Assembly: GCF_008704935.1 (NCBI RefSeq)
Contig: NZ_CP023692.1
Location: 434,001-498,000, forward strand
From: Streptomyces vinaceus
GTDB lineage: Bacteria; Actinomycetota; Actinomycetes; Streptomycetales; Streptomycetaceae
Direction of reading: 5' to 3'
Length of the DNA stretch: 64,000 nucleotides
The notes beneath the pieces were generated by a model. It did no database searches, was not told where the DNA came from, and saw only the letters and a program-made list of their open reading frames with translations. The translations under genes were made by a program, and so were the position numbers. Below are positions 25,422 through 33,088 of the stretch, piece after piece. How positions within the stretch are numbered: position 1 is the first letter of the stretch; every line of letters starts with the position of its first letter.

Positions 25422-25832
25422 TTACTCGACGACCAGGGTGACGGGGATGTTGCCGCGGGTGGCCTTGGAGTAGGGGCAGACCTCGTGGGCCTGCTTGACC
25501 AGCAGCTCGCCCGTCTCCCCCGCGAGGGACTCCGGCAGCTCGACGCGGAGGGTGACGGCCAGGGCGAAGCCCGTGTCGTCCTTGCCGATCGAGGTCTCCG
25601 CGGTGACCGAGACCTCACCGGTGTCGACCTTCGCCTGCCGGCCGACCAGGCCGAGCGCGCTGGCGAAGCAGGCCGCGTAGCCCGCCGCGAAGAGCTGCTC
25701 GGGGTTGGTGCCCTGGCCGCTGCCGCCGAGCGCCGGGGGCATGGCGAGCGCGAGGTCGATCTGACCGTCGGAGCTGACCGTGCGGCCTTCGCGGCCGTTG
25801 GCGGTGGCGACAGCGGTGTACAGCGCGTCCAT
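25422..25832 (-). CDS. ohr: Organic hydroperoxide resistance protein (Ohr)
   Basis: A 136-aa Ohr/OsmC-fold thiol peroxidase that reduces organic and fatty-acid hydroperoxides, with lipoylated proteins or thiols as reductant. The two redox cysteines are Cys55 (GYAACFASAL) and Cys119 (HEVCPYSKATRGN). The pocket residues Arg14 and Glu46 are present. The length is standard. It is divergent from the MarR-type ohrR gene with a clear operator between them. The nearby alpha-dioxygenase locus would produce fatty-acid hydroperoxides, so Ohr may be functionally relevant to it. Confidence 0.95.
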   Translation of the reverse strand: MDALYTAVATANGREGRTVSSDGQIDLALAMPPALGGSGQGTNPEQLFAAGYAACFASALGLVGRQAKVDTGEVSVTAETSIGKDDTGFALAVTLRVELPESLAGETGELLVKQAHEVCPYSKATRGNIPVTLVVE

Positions 25833-25903
25833 GGGGGTTCCTCTCGCGGTGGTGACCGTTCAGCCGGCGATCGGCTGACACCCAGAATTAGAGCACACAA
25901 TTA

Positions 25904-25917
25904 AGTTGTGCACAACT
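25904..25917. promoter_or_regulatory. OhrR operator between ohr and ohrR
   Basis: AGTTGTGCACAACT is a perfect 14-bp palindrome, embedded in a larger AT-rich near-palindrome flanked by TTA and AAA. It overlaps the expected ohr promoter and lies 39 bp before the ohrR start, as in known OhrR boxes (ACAATT-type). Confidence 0.8.
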
Positions 25918-25955
25918 AAATGCCTCGCAAGCGCTGCCCGGGTACACTGGCGTCC

Positions 25956-26429
25956 ATGAGCGAGCAGCCGACCCGAACCCTCCGCGAGGAGGACTTCCTC
26001 CGCCTGGACGGCCAGATCTGCTTCGCGCTGAACTCGGCGAGCAGGGCCTTCAACGGCCTCTACCGCGTCGTCCTCAAGGACCTCGGCCTGACCTACCCGC
26101 AGTACCTGGTGATGCTGGTGCTGTGGGAGCACGGCACGACGCCTGTCAAGGAGATCGGAAAGCACCTCCGGCTCGACTCGGGCACCCTGTCGCCGCTGCT
26201 CAAGCGCCTTGAGGCGGCCGGACTGGTCCACCGCGAGCGCAGCACCGAGGACGAGCGGTCCGTGCGCGTCGGCCTCACCGGGGAGGGTGCGGCGCTGCGC
26301 GCACGCGCGGTGGAGGTGCCGCGCCGGATCGCGGCCGCGACCGGGTTCGAGCTCGCCGAGATCCGGGACCTCCAGATCCGCCTGCACCGCCTCACCGCGG
26401 CCCTCGACGCCGCCGTCCCCGAGGCCTGA
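25956..26429 (+). CDS. ohrR: MarR-family organic-hydroperoxide sensor repressor OhrR
   Basis: A 157-aa MarR-type repressor. Peroxide-sensing Cys22 lies in LDGQICFALNSASRAF. The winged helix includes LTYPQYLVMLVLW, VKEIGKHLRLDSGTLSPLLKRLEAAGLVHRERSTEDERSVRVGLT. Only one conserved N-terminal cysteine is present, so it is probably 1-Cys type that forms a mixed disulfide upon oxidation. TACACT at 25943-25948 ends 7 nt before the ATG with no Shine-Dalgarno sequence, indicating a leaderless transcript. It represses ohr and probably itself. Confidence 0.93.
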   Translation: MSEQPTRTLREEDFLRLDGQICFALNSASRAFNGLYRVVLKDLGLTYPQYLVMLVLWEHGTTPVKEIGKHLRLDSGTLSPLLKRLEAAGLVHRERSTEDERSVRVGLTGEGAALRARAVEVPRRIAAATGFELAEIRDLQIRLHRLTAALDAAVPEA

Positions 26430-26447
26430 CCGGCTGCGGCTGACGCG

Positions 26448-26465
26448 CGCCCCGCCGGCGGGGCG
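26448..26465 (+). terminator. Palindromic hairpin after ohrR
   Basis: CGCCCCGCC directly abuts GGCGGGGCG, an 18-bp palindrome 19 nt after the ohrR stop. It can form a short GC-rich hairpin and is a modest terminator candidate. Confidence 0.4.
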
Positions 26466-26507
26466 TCCGCCGGGCAACGCGCTCCCTCCCGGTCTAGGTT
26501 GACCGGC

Positions 26508-26894
26508 ATGGTCCACGTACTCGGAAGCCGCGTCCTGCTCACCCCCACCGACCCGGAGCGCTCGCGCGCGTTCTACGGAGGCACCCTGGGGCTCGCCGTC
26601 CACCGGGAGTTCGGCACCGGGCCGGACCGCGGCACGGTCTACTTCCTGGGCGGCGGCTTCCTGGAGGTCTCGGGGCGCGCCGACGGGCCGTCGGCCCCCG
26701 GGCTCCGGCTGTGGCTCCAGGTCGCCGACGCACAGGCGGCGTACGAGGAGTTGCTGGCGCGGGGCGCCGAGGTGCTGCGGCCGCCCCGGCGAGAGCCCTG
26801 GGGGCTGATCGAGATGTGGGTCGCCGACCCGGACGGGGTGCGCATCGCCGTGGTGGAGGTCCCGGAGGACCACCCCCTGCGCTACCGCCCCTGA
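26508..26894 (+). CDS. VOC-family (glyoxalase-like) protein
   Basis: A 128-aa single-chain VOC protein. Residues 2-60 form one beta-alpha-beta-beta-beta unit (VLLTPTDPERSRAFYGGTLGLAV) and 65-125 the second (LRLWLQVADAQAAYEELLARGAEV, then WVADPDGVRIAVVEV). The usual Glu/His metal ligands are mostly replaced, so it could be a binding or resistance protein rather than an enzyme. TAGGTT at 26495-26500 lies 7 nt before the ATG without a Shine-Dalgarno sequence: another leaderless start. No operon partner. Confidence 0.8.
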   Translation: MVHVLGSRVLLTPTDPERSRAFYGGTLGLAVHREFGTGPDRGTVYFLGGGFLEVSGRADGPSAPGLRLWLQVADAQAAYEELLARGAEVLRPPRREPWGLIEMWVADPDGVRIAVVEVPEDHPLRYRP

Positions 26895-27049
26895 GCCCCT
26901 GCGCCCCCGAGCCCGTCCACCCATCGGGGGGACATCGGGCCCGCTCCCTGGACACGCCGTCAACCCCTTCCGGCCCTGTGGCCAGTAGGGAAGCGGCTGC
27001 ACGCCGCGCGCATACCAGAGATGAATATGCGGTGGAGGCCTTTTGTAAA

Positions 27050-27075
27050 GATCAACTCAGTGTGCTGGATTGATC
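27050..27075. promoter_or_regulatory. Operator-like imperfect palindrome upstream of the decarboxylase operon
   Basis: GATCAACTCAG (27050-27060) and CTGGATTGATC (27065-27075) are inverted repeats matching at 9 of 11 positions with a 4-nt spacer. They lie 37 bp before the start at 27112, in a locally AT-rich promoter stretch (27011-27075). Confidence 0.5.
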
Positions 27076-27111
27076 ACCGACAGTGCCCCCGGCTGCGCGG
27101 AAGGACACCGA

Positions 27112-28716
27112 ATGCGCACGGTTCGCGAATCAGTCCTGGACGTTCTACGAGCACGTGGTATCACCACGGTCTTCGGCAACCCCGGCTCGACCGAACTCCC
27201 GATGCTCAAGCGGTTCCCCGAGGACTTCCGCTACGTACTCGGCCTCCAGGAGGCCGTGGTCGTCGGCATGGCCGACGGATTCGCCCTCGCCTCCAGAACC
27301 ACCTCCCTGGTCAACCTGCACACCGGTCCCGGAACCGGCAACGCGATGGGCGCCGTCCTGAACGCCCGTGCGAACCGCACCCCGATGGTCGTCACCGCGG
27401 GCCAGCAGGTGCGCGCCATGCTCACCATGGAGGCCCTGCTCTCCAACCCGCAGGCCACGCTGCTCCCCCAGCCCGCCGTCAAGTGGGCGTACGAGCCCCC
27501 GCGCCCCGCCGACGTACCGGCCGCGCTGGCCCGCGCCGTGCAGATCGCCGAAACCCCGCCCCACGGGCCGGTGTTCCTCTCCCTGCCCATGGACGACTTC
27601 GACGCGGAGCTCAGCGAGGCCGAGGACCGGGCCGGCCGCGCCGGCGCCGCCCGCCGGATCACGCACGCCGCCGCGCCCGACGCCGCCACGGTCGGGGCGC
27701 TCGCCGACCGGATCTCCCGCGCCCGCTCCGCCGTCCTCGTCGTCGGCGACGACGTCGACGCCTCGGGCGCATGGGACGGCGTCCTCGCGCTCGCCGAGCG
27801 CACCGCACTGCCCGTCTGGGCGGCGCCCGTGTCGGCCCGCGTCTCCTTCCCCCGCAGCCACCCGCAGTTCCGCGGGGACCTGGCCCCGGCGATCGGGCCG
27901 CTCGGCCGGCAGCTCGCGGGACACGACCTGGTGGTCGTGATCGGCGCGCCCGTGTTCCGCTATTACCCCTACGTCCCCGGGGACCACCTGCCGGAGGGCG
28001 CCGAGCTGGTGCTCCTCACCCGTGACGCCGAGGAGGCCGCCCGGGCCCCCGTCGGGGACGCGGTCGTCGCGGACCTGGCCCTGACCGTACGGGCCCTCGC
28101 GGAGCGGCTCCCGGCCGCAGCCGCGCACGCGCCCGCCCCGCACGAGCCGGTGCGCTTCTCCGAGGCCGACGGGGTCCTCACCCCGCTCGCGGCCCTCACC
28201 GCCATCGCGCACGGCGCCCCCGAGAACACCCTCTGGGTCAACGAATCGCCCTCCAACGTCCCGCAGTTCCACGAGGCGACCCGCATCAGCTCCCCGGACT
28301 CCTACCTGTTCTCGGCGGGCGGCGGACTCGGCTTCGGGGCGGCGGCGGCCGTCGGCGCGCAGCTCGGCGCGCCCGCCCGGCCCGTGGTCTGCGTCATCGG
28401 CGACGGCTCGATCCACTACGCCGTGCAGGCCCTGTGGACCGCGGCCGCGTACAAGGTGCCGGTCACCTTCGTCGTCCTCAGCAACGCGAAGTACGCGATC
28501 CTCCACTGGTTCGCGCAGCTCGAACACGCCCAGGGCTCCCCCGGTCTCGACATCCCCGGTCTGGACATCACGGCCGTCGCCGACGGCTACGGGGTGCGCA
28601 CCCACCGCGCCCAGGGCGCGGGTGAACTCACCAAGCTCGTACGGGACGCGGCGGCCCAGCAGGACGGCCCGGTGCTCATCGACGTGCCCGTGACCACCGA
28701 GCTCCCCTCCCTCTGA
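27112..28716 (+). CDS. mdlC: Benzoylformate decarboxylase-type ThDP-dependent 2-oxo acid decarboxylase
   Basis: A 534-aa thiamine-diphosphate enzyme that decarboxylates 2-oxo acids to aldehydes. Catalytic positions fall exactly where they do in Pseudomonas putida BFD: Ser26 (GNPGSTELP), Glu47 (LQEAVV) and His70 (LHTGPGTGN); the second active His is in FPRSHPQFRG. The ThDP loop is GDGSIHY (Asp431) to Asn458 (SNAKY). The HWFAQLE segment resembles the aromatic pocket helix of BFD. GGAAGGA precedes ATG 27112 by 6 nt. It leads an operon with a FAD 2-hydroxyacid oxidase. Benzoylformate is the family substrate; a longer aliphatic 2-oxo acid is an inference from the neighbours. Confidence 0.85.
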   Translation: MRTVRESVLDVLRARGITTVFGNPGSTELPMLKRFPEDFRYVLGLQEAVVVGMADGFALASRTTSLVNLHTGPGTGNAMGAVLNARANRTPMVVTAGQQVRAMLTMEALLSNPQATLLPQPAVKWAYEPPRPADVPAALARAVQIAETPPHGPVFLSLPMDDFDAELSEAEDRAGRAGAARRITHAAAPDAATVGALADRISRARSAVLVVGDDVDASGAWDGVLALAERTALPVWAAPVSARVSFPRSHPQFRGDLAPAIGPLGRQLAGHDLVVVIGAPVFRYYPYVPGDHLPEGAELVLLTRDAEEAARAPVGDAVVADLALTVRALAERLPAAAAHAPAPHEPVRFSEADGVLTPLAALTAIAHGAPENTLWVNESPSNVPQFHEATRISSPDSYLFSAGGGLGFGAAAAVGAQLGAPARPVVCVIGDGSIHYAVQALWTAAAYKVPVTFVVLSNAKYAILHWFAQLEHAQGSPGLDIPGLDITAVADGYGVRTHRAQGAGELTKLVRDAAAQQDGPVLIDVPVTTELPSL

Positions 28717-28777
28717 AGCCCGGCCGCCCAGCTCCCGGCCACCCGCCTCCTCCCCCCACCACCGTCAGAAGGCCGCC

Positions 28778-30184
28778 ATGTCGCCCGACACCCCTCTCCT
28801 CTCACGCCTGCGCACCCTCCTCACCGATCACGCCGACGTCCTGCACACCGACCCGGAGACGCTCGCCGCGCACGCCCGCGACGCCGCGCCCTTCTCCGTG
28901 GCCGGGACCCCGGCCGTCGTCGCCTTCCCCCGCACCGCCGAGCAGGTCCGGCACATCATGCGGACCACGTACGAACTCGGCGTCCCCGTCGTCCCGCAGG
29001 GCGCCCGCACCGGCCTCGCGGGCGCCGCGAACGCGATCGACGGATGCGTCGTCCTCAGCACCGCCCGGATGAACCGCATCCTGGAGATCGACCCCGCCAA
29101 CCGGCTCGTGCGCTGCGAGCCCGGCGTGGTCACCAAGCGGCTCAACGACGCCGTCGCCGAGCACGGCCTGTCCTACCCGCCCGACCCCGCCTCCTGGGAG
29201 CACTGCACCATCGGCGGGAACATCGCCACCGGCGCCGGCGGCATCTGCTGCGTCAAATACGGGGTCACCGCCGACTACGTCCGCGGGCTGGACCTCGTCC
29301 TCGCCGACGGCCGCCGGATGCGGACCGGCCGCGACACGGCGAAGGGGGTCGCCGGGTACGACCTGACCCGTCTGCTCGTCGGCTCCGAGGGCACGCTGGC
29401 CGTCATCGTCGGCGCCACGCTCGGGCTGTGCCCCGTACGGCCGCCCGCGCTGGCCATGCTGGCCCAGTTCCCGACCCTGACGGCGGCCGGGGACGCGGTC
29501 GCGTCGATCACCGCGGCCGGACACGTGCCCTCCGCCCTCGAACTCCTGGACCGCGCCACCTCCCAGGCCGTCGCCGACCACGGGCACCCGATGATGACCC
29601 CAGGCGCCGCGGCCACGCTGATCATCGAGAGCGATACCGCCGAGCCCGCCCGCGACCTCGCGTCGATGGCCCTGCTGTGCAAGGAGGCCGGGTCCCGGAA
29701 CGTGGTCACGGCCTCCGGCGCCGAGGAGTCCCGGCAGGTCATCGAGGCCCGGCGGCTGGTGACCCCGGCCCTGGGCGCGTTCGCCGCGACCCTCGGGGGC
29801 CGGCCGACCGCCTTCATCGAGGACGTGGCCGTGCCGCGCTCCGAACTGGCCAAGTTCATGGGCACGATCGAGGAGATCGCCGTACGGAACCGGCTGCGGA
29901 TCTTCACCCTCGGCCACGCCGGCGACGGCAACCTGCACCCGACCGTCGTCTTCGACGAATCGGACGCGGACGAGTTCCGCCGCGCCCAGACCGCGTACGA
30001 CGACATCATGGCCGCGGGGCTCGCCCTCGGCGGCACCAGCACCGGCGAGCACGGCATCGGCACCCTCAAGCGCGAGTGGCTGACCCGCGAACTCGACCCG
30101 GTGAGCCTGGAACTCCAACGCGGGCTCAAGCGTCTGTTCGACCCGAAGAACCTGCTCAACCCCGGCAAGGTCGTGGAGGCATGA
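28778..30184 (+). CDS. FAD-linked 2-hydroxyacid oxidase/dehydrogenase (GlcD/D-lactate dehydrogenase-like)
   Basis: A 468-aa PCMH-type flavoprotein. The FAD pyrophosphate loop is VVPQGARTGLAGAANA (~70-85) and HCTIGGNIATGAGGICCVKYG (~146-166). The C-terminal cap contains LGHAGDGNLHPTVVFDE, GTSTGEHGIGTLKREWL and FDPKNLLNPGKV, as in GlcD and D-lactate/D-2-hydroxyglutarate dehydrogenases. It would oxidise an (R)-2-hydroxy acid to the 2-oxo acid. It is 61 nt after the 2-oxo acid decarboxylase and overlaps the P450 start (ATGA), so 2-hydroxy acid to aldehyde in two steps is the natural reading: mandelate or 2-hydroxy fatty acid. Electron acceptor unknown. Confidence 0.85.
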   Translation: MSPDTPLLSRLRTLLTDHADVLHTDPETLAAHARDAAPFSVAGTPAVVAFPRTAEQVRHIMRTTYELGVPVVPQGARTGLAGAANAIDGCVVLSTARMNRILEIDPANRLVRCEPGVVTKRLNDAVAEHGLSYPPDPASWEHCTIGGNIATGAGGICCVKYGVTADYVRGLDLVLADGRRMRTGRDTAKGVAGYDLTRLLVGSEGTLAVIVGATLGLCPVRPPALAMLAQFPTLTAAGDAVASITAAGHVPSALELLDRATSQAVADHGHPMMTPGAAATLIIESDTAEPARDLASMALLCKEAGSRNVVTASGAEESRQVIEARRLVTPALGAFAATLGGRPTAFIEDVAVPRSELAKFMGTIEEIAVRNRLRIFTLGHAGDGNLHPTVVFDESDADEFRRAQTAYDDIMAAGLALGGTSTGEHGIGTLKREWLTRELDPVSLELQRGLKRLFDPKNLLNPGKVVEA

Positions 30185-31596
30185 CCGAGGGCGTCGCAGG
30201 TACCGAGAGCACCACCGAGGGCGCCGGGATCCCGCACCAGGACGCGGACTCCGCTCCCGGCGCCCTCCCCGTACCCCGGCCCGCCCGGGCCGGGCGCGCC
30301 GAGAGCGTGCGCTTCGCCGCCACGCACACCCTGCCCGCGTTCGTCCGCGGGGCCTTCCACCTGCGGCCCCGGGTGGTGGCGGCGCAGGCGGCCCTCGGCC
30401 AGCAGGGCTGGTCGGCGGCGACGCTGCGGGCCATGCGCGCCCGGCACGGCGGGGCGCCGGTGGAGGTGCGCGGGCTGTCCGGGACGCTGCTGGTCCTGCT
30501 CGACCAGTCCGACGTACGGCGGTTCTACGAACTGCCCGTGCGCACCCTCGCCATGGACGCGCCCGACAAGTACAAGGGGCTGTCCCTGCTGGAGCCCACG
30601 GGCGTCATCTGCTCCCACGGCGACACCCGCGAGGAGCGCCGGCGCGTCAACGACGAGGTGCTCGCGGCCGACCGGCCGGTGCACCCCTCCTGCGAGGAGT
30701 TCCGGGCGGTGATCGCCCAGGAGGTGCCCGCCCTGATCCAGGGCTCCGAGCTGGACTTCCCGCTGCTGCGCCGTACGGTGGCCAGGATCGGGCGCCGGAT
30801 GGTGCTCGGTGACGCGGCCGCCGGGGACGAGGAGCTCGCGCGCTGGCTGCTCGTGCTCCGCGAGGAGGCCAACTGGATGCGGATGCGCAAGGGCCGGGCC
30901 GCGGCCGCCGAGGCGCTGTACCGCAGGGCCGCCGCCCGCGTCGAGGAGTACGCGGCCCGGGCGGAGCCCCACACCCTGACCGCGCTGGCCCGCAGCCACC
31001 CGGCGGCCTCGGGACCGCGGGCCGCGGAGCTGGACGCGGTGGGCCAGGCCCACCACTGGCTGCTCGCCCTCGACGCCGTCGCCCCCGTCCTGGCGCGCAC
31101 CCTGCTGCTGCTCGCCGCACATCCGGCCGAGCAGGAGGCGCTGCGGGCCGAGGTGGACGGCGGTGGGGCTGAACTGCCGCGGCTGCGGGCCTGCGTGGAG
31201 GAGACCCTGCGGCTCTTCCCGGTCGTGCCGGACCTCGTACGGGTGACCCGGGCCGAGACGCAGTGGCGCGGGGTCCACTATCCGGCGGGGACGGCGGTGC
31301 TGGTGCCCGCCCTGTTCCACCAGCGGGACCCCGAACACGTCCCGGCGGCGCATCAGTTCGTGCCCGCCCGGTGGCTGCGGCCCGGGGCGGCCCAGGACAT
31401 CCGGATGGCGCCGTTCAGCCACGGTGGCGGGCGCTGCCCGGGTGAGCACCTGGGCGTGCTGACGGCGGTCCTGCTGGCCGCGGCGGTGCTGCGGGGCCAC
31501 CGGGTCACCGGCGGCAGGCCCGCGGTGGACCCCTGCCGTCCGCTGCCCGGCATCCTCTCCGCGGCCGGCATCCGGCTCACCCTCGCCGCGCGCTGA
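30181..31596 (+). CDS. Cytochrome P450 with atypical I-helix
   Basis: A 471-aa P450. ExxR is E341-TL-R344, and the haem loop FSHGGGRCPG gives the ligand Cys419. Aligning the I-helix by its distance to the following HP puts LALDAV where AGxE/DTT should be: Asp298 is kept but the catalytic threonine is Ala299. P450s without the acid/alcohol pair are often peroxygenases or hydroperoxide isomerases. The first ~40 residues are a low-complexity extension with no membrane anchor. Its start overlaps the FAD oxidase stop and a strong hairpin follows its own stop, closing the transcription unit. With an alpha-dioxygenase next door, a hydroperoxide substrate is a plausible guess. Confidence 0.88.
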   Translation: MTEGVAGTESTTEGAGIPHQDADSAPGALPVPRPARAGRAESVRFAATHTLPAFVRGAFHLRPRVVAAQAALGQQGWSAATLRAMRARHGGAPVEVRGLSGTLLVLLDQSDVRRFYELPVRTLAMDAPDKYKGLSLLEPTGVICSHGDTREERRRVNDEVLAADRPVHPSCEEFRAVIAQEVPALIQGSELDFPLLRRTVARIGRRMVLGDAAAGDEELARWLLVLREEANWMRMRKGRAAAAEALYRRAAARVEEYAARAEPHTLTALARSHPAASGPRAAELDAVGQAHHWLLALDAVAPVLARTLLLLAAHPAEQEALRAEVDGGGAELPRLRACVEETLRLFPVVPDLVRVTRAETQWRGVHYPAGTAVLVPALFHQRDPEHVPAAHQFVPARWLRPGAAQDIRMAPFSHGGGRCPGEHLGVLTAVLLAAAVLRGHRVTGGRPAVDPCRPLPGILSAAGIRLTLAAR

Positions 31597-31600
31597 GCCC

Positions 31601-31652
31601 GTACGGCGGCGCGGGGGCGGCCGGCCGGCCGCCGGACCCCGCGCCGCCGTAC
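31601..31652 (+). terminator. Very strong hairpin between the P450 and lipase genes
   Basis: GTACGGCGGCGCGGGG (31601-31616) pairs perfectly over 16 bp with 31637-31652, and the loop itself contains a 16-bp palindrome (31617-31632). It begins 5 nt after the P450 stop. It probably ends the mdlC-type operon, so the lipase needs its own promoter in the remaining 47 bp or read-through. Confidence 0.75.
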
Positions 31653-31699
31653 GTACGGCCCGCGATCCGTACCCCGACCATGCCCCGGAGGGCACCTGC

Positions 31700-33061
31700 A
31701 TGACCGATGCCACCACCACCGTCGCCGGCGCCGCCCACGAACCGGAGACCGCCTCCCTGCACCACGTGTGCCGCGAACTCGCGGAAGCCGCCGAGGCGGT
31801 GGGCGAAGCCTCCCGCCACGCCTCCGAACTGGCCCTCGGCACCCGGCTGCCGGGCGGCGCCCGCGGCGTCCGCGCCCGGCGCACCCTGCTGCGGACGATC
31901 ACCGACCCGGAGGGGCTGGGCTGGGCCCCGCGCGGCCGCGGCCTCGCCCGGATCGGCTGGCTGGCCGGGGTGTTCACCAGCCGCGAGAGCCTCGCGGTCA
32001 GCCTGGCCGTGACGGGCCTGAAGGCCCGCGTCCGGGCCGCCGCCGTGCGCCACCCCGAGCTTCTCGCCGACCCCGACACCGCGCGGGTGCTGCGGGCCGT
32101 GCAGGAGGACCGGCAGCGGGAGGCGGTCCGCGTCTTCCGCTCGATCCTCGCCGCCAAGGGCGCCGAGCGCACCTTCGCCCTGCTGGCCCCCGTCTTCGCC
32201 GACCTGCTGGCGTGGAACGCCCTCACCGACGAGAACCCCTTCAACGACGGGGCGGGCTGGGAGATCGCCACCGGCCGCACCCTGACCGGCGCCGAGCCGG
32301 TCCTCGGCGTCAGCGCCCGGATCTGGGCCTTCCTGGACCGCGGGCCGGGCCGCGCCGAACCCCTCGTGCCCTCCCCCGCGCTCGCCGAACGCCTCGACAC
32401 CTCCGGCACCATCGCCGGGTACGTCCGCAACATCGGCGCCGTGGGCACCGACGGAACGCTGCTGGTCCAGCAGGTCACGGGCCCCGACGGCGTCCAGCGG
32501 TACGTGGTCCAGCTCGCCGGCATGTCCGGTGTCAGCGACAAGAGCCCCCAGGACCTGCTGGGCGCCGTGCACGCCGTCGCGCGGCCGTCCACCCCGTACT
32601 CCAGGGCCGTCGCCAAGGCGCTGCGCCTGCTGGTCCCCTCGGGCTGCGAACTGGCCCTGGTGGGACACAGCCTGGGCGGGATCACCGCCATGAACCTGGC
32701 CGCCGACCGGGACTTCTGCGGGATCCACCAGGTCACGCACGTCGTCGCGATCGGCTCCCCGATCGACGGAAAACGCCCGGCGGATCCGCGGACCCGGGTG
32801 TACTCGCTCGTCAACGAGCACGACGTGGTGCCCGGCCTGGAGGGCCGCTCCTCGGTCTCGGCGTACCGGCTGCCCGAGCAGTTCACCGAGTTCACCTGGA
32901 CCGACGCCACGCACGCCTTCCCGCTCTGCCATGCCGCGGAGCGCTACGCGCACAACCTCGAACACACGGTCCCCGAGGCGAGCGCGCGCGTGGACGCCGA
33001 CCTCGCGCCCTTCCGGGGCCGGGTGACCGCCGCCCGCTTCTTCCGGCTCCACGACCGCTGA
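31700..33061 (+). CDS. Lipase-family (class 3-like) alpha/beta hydrolase
   Basis: A 453-aa protein. The first ~200 residues are helical with a central hydrophobic-amphipathic region and no signal peptide. The C-terminal half is a lipase fold: ELALVGHSLGGITAMNLAAD with nucleophile Ser324, YSLVNEHDVVPGL as the acid region and a His-rich FPLCHAAERYAHNLEH region for the catalytic His. GGAGGG lies upstream of ATG 31700. It is 27 nt before the alpha-dioxygenase gene. A cytosolic or membrane-associated acyl hydrolase feeding free fatty acids to the dioxygenase is the favoured inference; true substrate unknown. Confidence 0.8.
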   Translation: MTDATTTVAGAAHEPETASLHHVCRELAEAAEAVGEASRHASELALGTRLPGGARGVRARRTLLRTITDPEGLGWAPRGRGLARIGWLAGVFTSRESLAVSLAVTGLKARVRAAAVRHPELLADPDTARVLRAVQEDRQREAVRVFRSILAAKGAERTFALLAPVFADLLAWNALTDENPFNDGAGWEIATGRTLTGAEPVLGVSARIWAFLDRGPGRAEPLVPSPALAERLDTSGTIAGYVRNIGAVGTDGTLLVQQVTGPDGVQRYVVQLAGMSGVSDKSPQDLLGAVHAVARPSTPYSRAVAKALRLLVPSGCELALVGHSLGGITAMNLAADRDFCGIHQVTHVVAIGSPIDGKRPADPRTRVYSLVNEHDVVPGLEGRSSVSAYRLPEQFTEFTWTDATHAFPLCHAAERYAHNLEHTVPEASARVDADLAPFRGRVTAARFFRLHDR

Positions 33062-33088
33062 CAGCACCACGACCCGCTGAGGAACACC

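Noticed and set aside
27112..30184. A confident call of a complete mandelate catabolic operon
   Set aside because: No mandelate racemase, MdlB-type FMN enzyme or benzaldehyde dehydrogenase is present; only the decarboxylase is BFD-like, so the substrate is left open.
29275..32910. Minus-strand open frame of 1211 codons
   Set aside because: Antisense to the FAD oxidase, P450 and lipase, all with clear motifs; long antisense frames are expected at this GC content.
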